Notes under the pieces: model-generated
Databases searched by the model: none
The model's input: only the letters and a program-made list of their open reading frames with translations
Told to the model about the DNA's origin: nothing
DNA from: Phytohabitans suffuscus
GTDB taxonomy: Bacteria; Actinomycetota; Actinomycetes; Mycobacteriales; Micromonosporaceae
Assembly (NCBI RefSeq): GCF_011764565.1
Contig: NZ_AP022871.1
Coordinates: forward strand, 4,402,320-4,466,319
Length of the DNA stretch: 64,000 bases
Direction of reading: 5' to 3'
In this document: positions 7,899 through 15,874 of the stretch, piece by piece
How positions within the stretch are numbered: position 1 is the stretch's first letter
Layout of the letters: each line of letters opens with the position of its first letter
Program-made: the position numbers and the translations under genes

Positions 7899-9071
7899 TC
7901 AGCCGGTGGCCAGCCGCCAGCGGCCGTTACGGGCGACAAGCACGGTGAGTGCCTGTGGCATCAGCCCCGAGTGATTGTCGGGGGTGATCCGGATCGGACC
8001 CGAAAGCCCGTCGAACTGTGACGTCTCCACAATGGACCGGATGCTGTCGCGGCTCACGGAAGTGCTCTGCTGCAAGGCGTTGGTGACCATCTGCACCGCG
8101 TCGGCGGCGAACGACGAGAAGCCGTAGTAGCTGCCGTACTTCGCGGTGTAGTCGCGGAACCACTGCTTGCGTGCCGCCGTCGCCGGTGTGGTGGCGATGA
8201 CGTCGTCGATGACCATCGTCTGGGTGAAGACCATCGTGGCGCCTTCGGTGGCCCGCTGTCCGGAGAGGAAGAGATCGCCGGCGGCCGCCCCGTCGAAGTA
8301 CAGCGAGCCCTTGAAGCCCTCCTGCGCGGCGCTGGCGGCCGCGAGGGCCGCCTGCTCGGCGAATGTCCACACCACGATCGCGTCGACCGGCTCCGGGCGA
8401 TCCAGGAGGTTTTCCACCGCCTGGCTCACGTCCGTGTCGGTGGGGCGGACGGCCACCGCGGCCTTCACCTTCCCGGTGCCCAGCGCCGCGCGGAGGGCGG
8501 CGTAGCCCTCCTTGCCGTACTCGTCGTCGGTGTACAGGACGCCGACCCGCTTCTTCTTGGCGTCATTGATCTCGCGGGCGAGCGCGGCGGCGTTGTCGGC
8601 CGCGTTGGGGCCGACCTTGAAGACCCACTGGCGCTTCTGCACCGGCGAAGCCACCATGCCGGCCGGGGCCAGCGCGATCGTGGGGATCCGCCGGTCTCGC
8701 ACGGTGTCCGCCACCTTGTCGACGCACTGGGCGCAGGTGCCCATGACGATCGCCGCGACCTGGGGGTTGTTGGCGAACGCGCCGACGTTGGTGAGCGAGC
8801 GGCTGGAGTCGGAGCGGTTGTCCTTGGGGTCCAGCCGGAGCTTCCGGCTGCCGAGAACGCCAGAGTCGTTGACCTGGCTGATTTTCAACTCGAGCGCGCG
8901 CTGGTATGCCTGTCCGATAGCCGCTGTGGGACCGGACAGCTCCAGGTCGGCGCCGATGACGACTTCCTCGAAGTCGCCGCCCGCGTCATCGCTCGATGCG
9001 CACGCTGACGCCGACAGGACCAGCGTGGCTGCGGTGAGCGCAGACAGCGTCACGGAGCGTATGGGCCTCAA
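7899..9071 (-). CDS. Branched-chain amino-acid/urea-type (LivJ-like) substrate-binding lipoprotein
   Basis: A 390-residue periplasmic-binding-protein type 1 lipoprotein. The signal peptide ends in a SASAC lipobox and is followed by an acidic linker. The mature part has family wording: VIGADLELSGPTAAIGQAYQ, the disulfide-like pair in GTCAQCVD, and VGVLYTDDEYGKEGYAALR. No LivHMGF permease or ATPase genes adjoin it, so it is either an orphan subunit or a ligand sensor. The start is TTG at 9071, chosen because GGAGGA lies exactly 5 nt upstream. It is divergent from the conservon operon, with 470 bp between them. Confidence 0.8.
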   Translation of the reverse strand: MRPIRSVTLSALTAATLVLSASACASSDDAGGDFEEVVIGADLELSGPTAAIGQAYQRALELKISQVNDSGVLGSRKLRLDPKDNRSDSSRSLTNVGAFANNPQVAAIVMGTCAQCVDKVADTVRDRRIPTIALAPAGMVASPVQKRQWVFKVGPNAADNAAALAREINDAKKKRVGVLYTDDEYGKEGYAALRAALGTGKVKAAVAVRPTDTDVSQAVENLLDRPEPVDAIVVWTFAEQAALAAASAAQEGFKGSLYFDGAAAGDLFLSGQRATEGATMVFTQTMVIDDVIATTPATAARKQWFRDYTAKYGSYYGFSSFAADAVQMVTNALQQSTSVSRDSIRSIVETSQFDGLSGPIRITPDNHSGLMPQALTVLVARNGRWRLATG

Positions 9072-9541
9072 AATGGTCCTCCATGTGGACGGCCCAGCAG
9101 AGCTGGTGTTTTAAGGGTTGGCGACCGCTGTCCGTCCCCTGTGGAGCGACGCGGACGGGCCTGCCGTACGGTGTGAGCGCGCAGTCGTTCGAACCTGGAA
9201 AACCATGCCAACGGTGGACGCCGGGGTCAAGCCGGCGGGTACCTGTTCCACGGGACAGCTATCTCACATAGTGGTTTGCGAAGAAGTTTGTACTCGTTAA
9301 CTTTATCGACATCAATGCCTTACAGACTGAAGTTTGTGCAGGTCAGAGGCACATTCCTGGGAAGGGGCGGAGTGGGCAGAGTTTGTATTGGGGATGGTGC
9401 GACCGTTTCCTGCCTGACTGAGGCTTCCCAAGCGGGTGCCGTTTCTGGTGAAATCGCGGCCGTGCCGCGTGCGGCGCTGACCGATGCACCCAGGCGTCGG
9501 TCGAGCGGGTCGCAGGTGGAGACGACGACGGAGGCGATGTC
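9072..9541. other. Divergent regulatory region between the LivJ-like gene and the conservon
   Basis: There is no gene. It becomes AT-richer around 9265-9345, as promoters in this genome do. The heptamer AGTTTGT occurs three times on the same strand, at 9285, 9331 and 9380, spaced 46 and 49 bases, which could be binding sites for one regulator. The conservon ribosome-binding site GGAGG lies just before the GTG at 9542. Confidence 0.4.
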
Positions 9542-12500
9542 GTGAGCACGGGACCTACGACCCTGCCCGAAAAAGGTGCGCAGGCCCGCCGTGCTGCGCG
9601 CCGCTGGTTTCCGCGCCTGCGCGACGCGAAGATCAGGTCCAAGCTCGCGCTCATCCTCGTGGTGCCGGTCGCGGCGGTGCTCGCACTCGCCACGGTCCGG
9701 TTGGTCGACGTCGGCCGCGGTGCCCTCGACGCGAGCCTCATCCGCGACCTGACGGCGCTCTCGACCGACGTCTCGGCGCTCACGCAGGACCTGCACAAGG
9801 AGCGGATGGCGGCCGCCGTCTACCTGGCCGACCCGCCCAAGCAGGACCCGAAGGTCAACTACAAGGACCTGTACAACCAGGCGGTGAACGTCACCGACGA
9901 ACGGGTGACGGCGTACACGGCCGAGCGGCAGGCGATCGGTGAGGTGCCCGCCTCGGTCGAGGCCCGGCTCGTCCGGATCGACGAGCACCTGGCCACGCTC
10001 AACGTCACGCGCCAGGACATGCTCGCCCGCCAGCAGCGCTCGGTGGCCGAGTCGGTGCTCCGCTACGGCAACATCCTCACCGACCTCGTGGCGTACGGCG
10101 AGGTGGTCGGCCAGCTCGCCGGCGAGGGCGACCTCGCCGAGGAGCTGCGCGCGGTCGCCGCGTTCGCTCGGGCGAAGGCGGCCAAGGCCGAGGAGGAAGC
10201 GGTCGTCTACGCCGCCCTGATCGGCGGCGAGGAGCTGGGCCAGGAGCAGCTCAACTCGTTCCTCACCACGCTGACCAGCCAGGAGTCCGCGCAAGCGGCG
10301 TTCGAGCTGGTCGCGAGCAGTGAGCAGCAGGCCATCGCCGACGCGACGGTCACCGGCGACGCCGTCAACCTGGCACAGTCCAGCGAGGCGCAGGTGAGCC
10401 GCACCGTCGGGCAGGAGCCGGAGCCGGGTCAGGCCCTCGACGCCCAGCGCGCCATCGGCGCGGTGGTCGACCTCATGCGCTTCGCCGAGGTAAACCTCGA
10501 ACAGCGCGCGCTCGCCGAGGCCGACGACGTGCGCGCGGCAGTGTTCCGCCAGGCGATCGTCGAGTCGATCCTCGTGCTCATCACGCTCTTCATCGCTGTC
10601 GCGCTCGCCGTGGTCCTGGCCCGGTCGCTCAACCGCTCGCTGCGGCGCCTCCGTGAGGGCGCGCTCGCCGTGGCCAACCGCGACCTGCCCGAGGCCGTCG
10701 CCCAGCTGCGAGACGTCCGCAGCATCGGTGAGGGCGGACCGGACGAGATCGTGCGACAAGTACGCGACGCGATCCGGCTACCCAACCGCGACGAGGTCGG
10801 GCAGGTGGCCCAGGCGTTCAACGTCGTACACCGCGAGGCGGTCCGGATCGCGGCCGAGCAGGCCGCGCTGCGGACGAGCGTCTCGGCGATGTTCCTCAAC
10901 CTGGCCCGTCGAAGCCAGGCGCTGGTCGACCGCATGATCGGCGAGCTCGACATGATCGAGCGTGGCGAGGAGGACCCGAAGCGGCTGGCCCAGCTCTTCC
11001 AGCTGGACCACCTGGCCACCCGAATGCGCCGCAACGACGAAAACCTGCTGGTACTCGCGGGTGCCGACTCCACCGCGCCGCGCCGTGACGACGCGCTCCT
11101 GGTCGACGCGCTCCGCGCGGCACAGTCCGAGGTGGAGCTCTACAACCGCATCGAGTTCGGCACCGTCGACACCGACATCTCCATCGCGGCGCACGCGGTC
11201 AACGACGTCGTGCGTCTGGTCGCCGAGCTGCTCGACAACGCGACCCGGTTCTCGCCGCCCAACACCGTGGTCGTCGCGGACGCCCGGCGCATCCGCGACT
11301 ACGTGCTGATCCAGATCGAGGACCGCGGTCTGGGCCTCACCGAAGACCAGCTGGAGGCACTCAACCACCGGCTCAGCCAGCCGCCCGCGGTCGACGTGGC
11401 CGCGTTCCGGCTGATGGGTCTGGCGGTCGTGGGCCGCCTCGCCTCCCGGTACGGCGTCCGCGTCGAGCTGCGCCCGAACGTCGAGGGCGGCACCGTGGCG
11501 CAGGTGACGCTGCCGAGCGGGATCGTGGTGCTGCCCAAGCCGCGCACCCGGGAGCAGGTGCTCACCCGCCCGCGCTCGCCGCTCGCGGTGGAGACCAGCC
11601 CGGCCGCTGCCGCACCGGTCTCCGGCGGCTGGCCGCAGCCGGCCGCGCCGGTCACCCGCTCCTCGGCGGCCACGCTCTCCGAGCCGTGGCCGAGCCAGGC
11701 GCCGGCCTCGTGGGACACGTCCGCGGTGCCGGTCAACGCGACGGCCGCGACCAGCGCGTTTCCGACGCTGGGCCACTCGGCCGGCGCCACGCTGGGCCAG
11801 CCGCAGAGCGGACTGGGCTCGCCCACGGTGGCCTACCCGACCGTCCACTCCTCGTCGCTGCCGCAGCGTGGCCAGAATGCCGCGATCCCCGCGACGGCCC
11901 ACCCGATGACGCCCGCCGTCCTGCCCCCGTCCGGCCTGCCGGCCGGGCCGGTGGCCGGTTCGCCCGGTGTGTCACCCCGCCCCGACGACGGCGGTGAGGT
12001 GCCGATCTACCGGGAGATGGAGGCGGTCTGGTTCCGGTCGCACGGCCAGGCGTCGACGCAGATCTTCTCGGCGGTGAGCCCCAGCGGCGTCCCCGCCAGC
12101 CCGGCTCCGGCTCCGGCCGCCCCGACGGGCAGCTACGCCTCGTCGAGCGCGCCGGCCGCCTCGGCCGGCCTGTCCGGCGGCGCCTCGGGCTTCTCCAGCT
12201 CCTCCGGGCTCTCCGGCGGCCCCAGCCTCGGCAACGGCGGTATGGGCGGCGGCTCCGGCCTCGGCAACGGTGGCTCCGGCCTCGGCGGCGGTGGCATGGG
12301 CGGCGGTGGCATGGGCGGTGGCTCCGGTCTCGGCAACGGCGGTATGGGTGGTGGCTCCGGCCTCGGTGGCTCGCTGCCGAGCCGCGCACCCACCCCGCCG
12401 CCCGCGGCGCCGCCGCCGGCCGCGTACGCACCGCCGGTGGTGCCGCCCGCCGTGCCGCAGGACGCCGGTGCGGGCGCGGTGCCCCGGCCGCGTAGCGCCG

Positions 12501-12781
12501 CCGAAGACAGCTGGCGCACCGCCGCCGACGAGGGCTGGCGCCGCGCCGAGCAGGCTTCCGAGCCGAGCAACGCGGGTACCACGCGCTCCGGCCTGCCCAA
12601 GCGTGTGCCCCAGGCTCAGCTCGTGCCCGGTGGCGTCGAGACCTCGACAAACCGCGAGCGCACCAGGCGTACGCCGGACGAGGTCCGCGGCCTGCTCTCC
12701 GCGTACCACCGCGGCGTGCAGCGAGGCCGCTCTGCCGGCATCCAGGAAAACGGGAGCACCTCTACCAAGGAGACCAGTTGA
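9542..12781 (+). CDS. Nitrate/nitrite-sensing-type membrane histidine kinase (conservon CvnA-like)
   Basis: A 1079-residue sensor. One membrane helix at about 33-52 is followed by a helical extracytoplasmic NIT-type domain (about 60-330; DLTALSTDVSALTQDLHKER), a second helix at about 336-358, and HAMP. A dimerisation region precedes the HATPase domain, with N-box ELLDNATRFS near 560 and the G1 motif EDRGLGLT near 595. From about 665 on there is a low-complexity Pro/Ala/Gly tail, including Gly-Met-Ser tandem repeats at about 895-945. Conservon kinases of Streptomyces signal to a Roadblock protein, a DUF742 protein and a GTPase, exactly the next three genes. It starts with GTG after GGAGG. The NIT domain and the nearby nir genes suggest nitrate or nitrite as ligand, which is inference. 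Confidence 0.85.
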   Translation: MSTGPTTLPEKGAQARRAARRWFPRLRDAKIRSKLALILVVPVAAVLALATVRLVDVGRGALDASLIRDLTALSTDVSALTQDLHKERMAAAVYLADPPKQDPKVNYKDLYNQAVNVTDERVTAYTAERQAIGEVPASVEARLVRIDEHLATLNVTRQDMLARQQRSVAESVLRYGNILTDLVAYGEVVGQLAGEGDLAEELRAVAAFARAKAAKAEEEAVVYAALIGGEELGQEQLNSFLTTLTSQESAQAAFELVASSEQQAIADATVTGDAVNLAQSSEAQVSRTVGQEPEPGQALDAQRAIGAVVDLMRFAEVNLEQRALAEADDVRAAVFRQAIVESILVLITLFIAVALAVVLARSLNRSLRRLREGALAVANRDLPEAVAQLRDVRSIGEGGPDEIVRQVRDAIRLPNRDEVGQVAQAFNVVHREAVRIAAEQAALRTSVSAMFLNLARRSQALVDRMIGELDMIERGEEDPKRLAQLFQLDHLATRMRRNDENLLVLAGADSTAPRRDDALLVDALRAAQSEVELYNRIEFGTVDTDISIAAHAVNDVVRLVAELLDNATRFSPPNTVVVADARRIRDYVLIQIEDRGLGLTEDQLEALNHRLSQPPAVDVAAFRLMGLAVVGRLASRYGVRVELRPNVEGGTVAQVTLPSGIVVLPKPRTREQVLTRPRSPLAVETSPAAAAPVSGGWPQPAAPVTRSSAATLSEPWPSQAPASWDTSAVPVNATAATSAFPTLGHSAGATLGQPQSGLGSPTVAYPTVHSSSLPQRGQNAAIPATAHPMTPAVLPPSGLPAGPVAGSPGVSPRPDDGGEVPIYREMEAVWFRSHGQASTQIFSAVSPSGVPASPAPAPAAPTGSYASSSAPAASAGLSGGASGFSSSSGLSGGPSLGNGGMGGGSGLGNGGSGLGGGGMGGGGMGGGSGLGNGGMGGGSGLGGSLPSRAPTPPPAAPPPAAYAPPVVPPAVPQDAGAGAVPRPRSAAEDSWRTAADEGWRRAEQASEPSNAGTTRSGLPKRVPQAQLVPGGVETSTNRERTRRTPDEVRGLLSAYHRGVQRGRSAGIQENGSTSTKETS

Positions 12782-13188
12782 TGACGAGGCCAGCAGCGAT
12801 GCAGGACATGGGTTGGCTGCTCAGCAACTTCGCCGACAGCGTGGCCGGGATCGCCCACGTCGTCGCGGTGTCGGCCGACGGCCTTCTCCTCGCGTCGTCG
12901 CGTGACCTGCCGGCCGACCGGGCGGACCAACTGGCCGCGATCACATCCGGTGTGGTGAGCCTCACCGATGGCGCCTCCCGGATGTTCAGCGCCGGCGGGG
13001 TGCTCCAGACGGTCATCGAGATGGACAGCGGCTACCTCTTCCTCATGTCGATCAGCGACGGCTCCTCGATGGCGGTGCTGGCCGCACGCAGCTGTGACGT
13101 GGGTCAGGTCGGATACGAGATGGCGCTGCTCGTCGAGCGGGTCGGTGCGGCTCTGTCGCCGGCGACCCGAGAGGCAGTCACGCGCTAG
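12781..13188 (+). CDS. Roadblock/LC7 domain protein (conservon CvnB-like)
   Basis: A 135-residue cytoplasmic protein of Roadblock fold (LLSNFADSVAGIAHVVAVSADGLLLASSRDLP), the class that binds and regulates small GTPases as a homodimer. Its ATG overlaps the kinase stop codon by one base, and AAGGAG lies 8 nt upstream, so translation is coupled to the kinase. In conservons this protein is thought to link kinase and GTPase. There is nothing unusual in length or motifs. Confidence 0.88.
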   Translation: MTRPAAMQDMGWLLSNFADSVAGIAHVVAVSADGLLLASSRDLPADRADQLAAITSGVVSLTDGASRMFSAGGVLQTVIEMDSGYLFLMSISDGSSMAVLAARSCDVGQVGYEMALLVERVGAALSPATREAVTR

Positions 13189-13245
13189 TCCTAAGTAGAT
13201 AATGACGCTGACGCCGCGACTATTACGGAAGGAGGTGACCGCGTC

Positions 13246-13614
13246 ATGGTGGACCAACCACGAGAAGACCCGAGAGGTGCCCTGGTCCGGCCGTACGCGG
13301 TCACCCGTGGGCGTACTGAACCCCGCCGCGAGATCGCCCTGGAGGCGGTGCTCGTGGCGGACCCGGCCGCTGTGCAGGAGTCGCGGTTCGCTGGCCACGA
13401 CAAGCACCGCATCGCCACCGTCTGTGAAAACCGTGCGCAGTCGTTGGCGGAGATAGCGGCCTACACCCGGCTCCCGTTGGGCGTCGCCCGGGTGCTCGTC
13501 GCCGACATGGTGGCGGAGGGCTTGCTGACGCTGCACAGTGCCGCTCCGGTAGAAGCCTATGAGGAGCGGATGGAACTGCTTGAGAGGGTGCTGAGTGGAC
13601 TTCGCAGGCTATAA
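13246..13614 (+). CDS. DUF742 winged-helix-like protein (conservon CvnC-like)
   Basis: A 122-residue DUF742 protein: LVRPYAVTRGRTEPR near the start, and a predicted helix-turn-helix ending LPLGVARVLVADMVAEGLL. It is the third member of the conservon, with an excellent ribosome-binding site GGAAGGAGGTGA before the ATG. Its role in signalling is not established; it may be the DNA-binding or adaptor output. The next gene begins inside its 3' end. Confidence 0.88.
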   Translation: MVDQPREDPRGALVRPYAVTRGRTEPRREIALEAVLVADPAAVQESRFAGHDKHRIATVCENRAQSLAEIAAYTRLPLGVARVLVADMVAEGLLTLHSAAPVEAYEERMELLERVLSGLRRL

Positions 13615-14221
13615 CGCCGCAGGGGCGCGCCGAAACCGAGGGATCACGTCCGCCAAGATTGTGATCGCGGGAGGCTTCGGCGTCGGCAAGACGACGCTCG
13701 TGGGCGCCGTCTCCGAGATCACCCCGCTGACCACGGAAGCGGTCATGACCGCGGCCGGCGTGGGGATCGACGACCCCTCGAAGGTGCCGGGTAAGGAGAC
13801 CACCACGGTCGCGATGGACTTCGGCCGCATCACCATGGCCGAAGACCTCATCCTGTACCTCTTCGGCACACCCGGCCAGACCCGCTTCTGGTTCATGTGG
13901 GACGAGATCATCCGAGGCGCGGTGGGCGCGGCCGTCCTGGTCGACACCCGCCGCATCGCGGACGCTTTCGCGCCGCTGGACTACTTCGAAAACCGGCACC
14001 TGCCGTACGTGGTGGCGCTGAACGTCTTCGACGGCTCCCCGCAGTACGAGGTCGAGGAGATCCGCGAGGCACTGGCCATCGCCCCGCACGTACCGCTGGT
14101 GCTGTGCGACGCCCGCCACCGCGACTCGGTCAAGCACGTGCTGGTCAACGTCGTGGAGCACGCGATGATGACCCTCCGCGCCGAGCGCGGCGGCGGCCGC
14201 CGCCCAACCCCGGTCGGCTGA
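13595..14221 (+). CDS. Small Ras-like GTPase (conservon CvnD-like)
   Basis: A 208-residue GTP-binding protein: P-loop GGFGVGKT at 26-33, a switch region with ETTTVAMDFGRI, and the G3 motif LFGTPGQTRFWFMWD. It is the last gene of the conservon and overlaps the DUF742 gene by 20 bases, starting with GTG. It should cycle between GTP and GDP forms under control of the Roadblock protein encoded two genes upstream. It is also the only GTPase near the separate Roadblock array at 18942-20869. Confidence 0.88.
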   Translation: MDFAGYNAAGARRNRGITSAKIVIAGGFGVGKTTLVGAVSEITPLTTEAVMTAAGVGIDDPSKVPGKETTTVAMDFGRITMAEDLILYLFGTPGQTRFWFMWDEIIRGAVGAAVLVDTRRIADAFAPLDYFENRHLPYVVALNVFDGSPQYEVEEIREALAIAPHVPLVLCDARHRDSVKHVLVNVVEHAMMTLRAERGGGRRPTPVG

Positions 14222-14242
14222 GCTTTCTCGCGGTCTCGTTCA

Positions 14243-14268
14243 CGCCGCGCGCCACACAGCGCGCGGCG
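14243..14268. terminator. Terminator hairpin after the conservon
   Basis: CGCCGCGCGC and its exact complement flank the loop CACACA, 21 bases after the GTPase stop and before the end of convergent nnaR. Confidence 0.6.
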
Positions 14269-14444
14269 TTCGCCGTGCCCGCGCGCCATGCGCTAGCAGA
14301 TCGTGGTACGAAGCTGCCCCCAGACGGCACGATCCCCTGAAACCTGATCCCTGTCGCTACGGCGGGCGGACAAACCGGCAGAAACAGTCGGTGGCCGAGG
14401 TTCGCTCTGGCTGTGAACCGCGGCGGAGGAGAGGGGACTTTGGG

Positions 14445-15533
14445 CTAGTCCACGGGGAGGCGGTAGCCGCGTTTCACCACGGTCTGGACCACGCCGGGGG
14501 CGCCGAGGCCGGCGCGTAGGCGGGCTACGGCCATCTCGACCGCGTGCTCGTCGGCGCCGCGCGGGAGGGTGCGTAGCAGGGCGGCCCGGGAGAGTACCCG
14601 GCCCGGGGTGGCGGCCAGGGCGCGCAGGACGGACATCGGTGCGGGCGCCAGCGGGCGTAGCTCGCCGTCCACCACGGCGGCGTGGCCGCGCAGGGTCAGG
14701 ACGTGGCCGGCGACCTTGAGGTTGACGGCGCGCTGGGGCAGCTCGTCGACGATCGTGCGGACGAGGGCGCCCAGCCGGGCGCGGGTCGGTGCTACGACCG
14801 GTACGCCGTGGCGGCGTAGCGGGGCGGCGGTGACCGGGCCCACGCAGGCGGCCAGCACGTCGGAGCGGAGGGCGTCCAGCACCGCGTCGCCGCTGGCGCC
14901 GGCGGCTCTCAGCAGGGCGCCCGCGGCGGGGGCCGAGGTGAAGGTGACCGCGTCGACGAGCCGGCCGGTGATCAGGTCGACCAGGCGGTGCAGCGGGGCC
15001 GGGTCGGTGGGTGGTGCCCAGCGGTACACGGGGACCTCGATGACCGTCGCGCCGGCGGCTTCCAGGGCGGCGGTGCATTCGGGCTGGCGTTCGCCGTGCA
15101 GCTGCATGGCCACGACCTGGCCGGCGACGCCGCGGCGCTGGAGGTGGTCGACGACCTCCTCGCAGCTCTCCGAGACCGGCGACCACTCGTCGTGCAGGCC
15201 GGCCGCGCGGATGGCGCCACGGGCCTTCGGGCCGCGGGCCACGATGTACGAGTGGCCGAGCACCGAGCGGAGCGGCTCGGCCAGGCCCCATCCCTCGGCC
15301 GCCTCCAGCCAGCCGCGCATGCCGATGCCGGTGTTGGCCATGAGGACGTCCGGCGGGCGCTCCAGGCAGGCCCGGGTGGCGGCGCGCAGCTCGGTGTCGT
15401 CGGCGAGCGGCACGATCCGCAGGGCCGGGGCGAGCACGATCCTGGCGCCGCGCCGCTCAAGCAGGGCGGCCAACTCGTCGCGGCGCCGGTCCGCCGTCAC
15501 CCCGACCGTGAAGCCGGAGAGCTCGTCGCTCAT
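14445..15533 (-). CDS. nnaR: NnaR-type regulator: uroporphyrinogen-III synthase domain fused to winged-helix DNA-binding domain
   Basis: A 362-residue protein. Residues 1 to about 255 form a HemD fold (FTVGVTADRRRDELAALLERRGA; TFTSAPAAGALLRAA). The last 90 or so form an OmpR-like winged helix (LSRAALLRTLPRGADEHAVEMAVARLRAGLG, ending VVKRGYRLPVD). This is the architecture of NnaR, the Streptomyces activator of nitrate and nitrite assimilation genes. It is the last gene of a nirB-nirD-nnaR unit; its ATG overlaps the nirD stop in TAATG. Since nirB needs siroheme, the HemD domain may sense or make a precursor. Confidence 0.85.
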   Translation of the reverse strand: MSDELSGFTVGVTADRRRDELAALLERRGARIVLAPALRIVPLADDTELRAATRACLERPPDVLMANTGIGMRGWLEAAEGWGLAEPLRSVLGHSYIVARGPKARGAIRAAGLHDEWSPVSESCEEVVDHLQRRGVAGQVVAMQLHGERQPECTAALEAAGATVIEVPVYRWAPPTDPAPLHRLVDLITGRLVDAVTFTSAPAAGALLRAAGASGDAVLDALRSDVLAACVGPVTAAPLRRHGVPVVAPTRARLGALVRTIVDELPQRAVNLKVAGHVLTLRGHAAVVDGELRPLAPAPMSVLRALAATPGRVLSRAALLRTLPRGADEHAVEMAVARLRAGLGAPGVVQTVVKRGYRLPVD

Positions 15534-15874
15534 TACCGGGCGCCCACTTCGACCATGCCGTCGCGCACCCGCACGGGGAACGTGCGCACCGCCACGCCGG
15601 CCACGTCGAGGCATTCGCCGGTGCGCAGGTCGTACACCTCCTTGTGCAGCGGGGACGCGACTGTCGGCGCGTCGCCACGGCTGCCGACGATGCCGCGGGA
15701 CATCACGTTCGCGCCGGCGATCGGGTCGCGGTTGTCGATGGCGAAAAGCCCGCCGTCGTACGTGCGGAAGATGGCGACCTGTGAACCGGCCACGAGCGCC
15801 GCCACGCCCCGCTCCGGCTCCACCAGCTCCTGCGGGCAGATGACTTCCCAGCGCTCCGTCAGGGTGTCCGTCAT
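15533..15874 (-). CDS. nirD: Nitrite reductase (NADH) small subunit NirD
   Basis: A 113-residue protein of the Rieske-like NirD family (ERWEVICPQELVEPERGVAALV; SPLHKEVYDLRTGEC), without Rieske cluster ligands, as expected for NirD. It partners NirB in cytoplasmic reduction of nitrite to ammonium. The ATG overlaps the nirB stop (ATGA) and the TAA overlaps the nnaR start, so the three genes are translationally coupled. Confidence 0.92.
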   Translation of the reverse strand: MTDTLTERWEVICPQELVEPERGVAALVAGSQVAIFRTYDGGLFAIDNRDPIAGANVMSRGIVGSRGDAPTVASPLHKEVYDLRTGECLDVAGVAVRTFPVRVRDGMVEVGAR

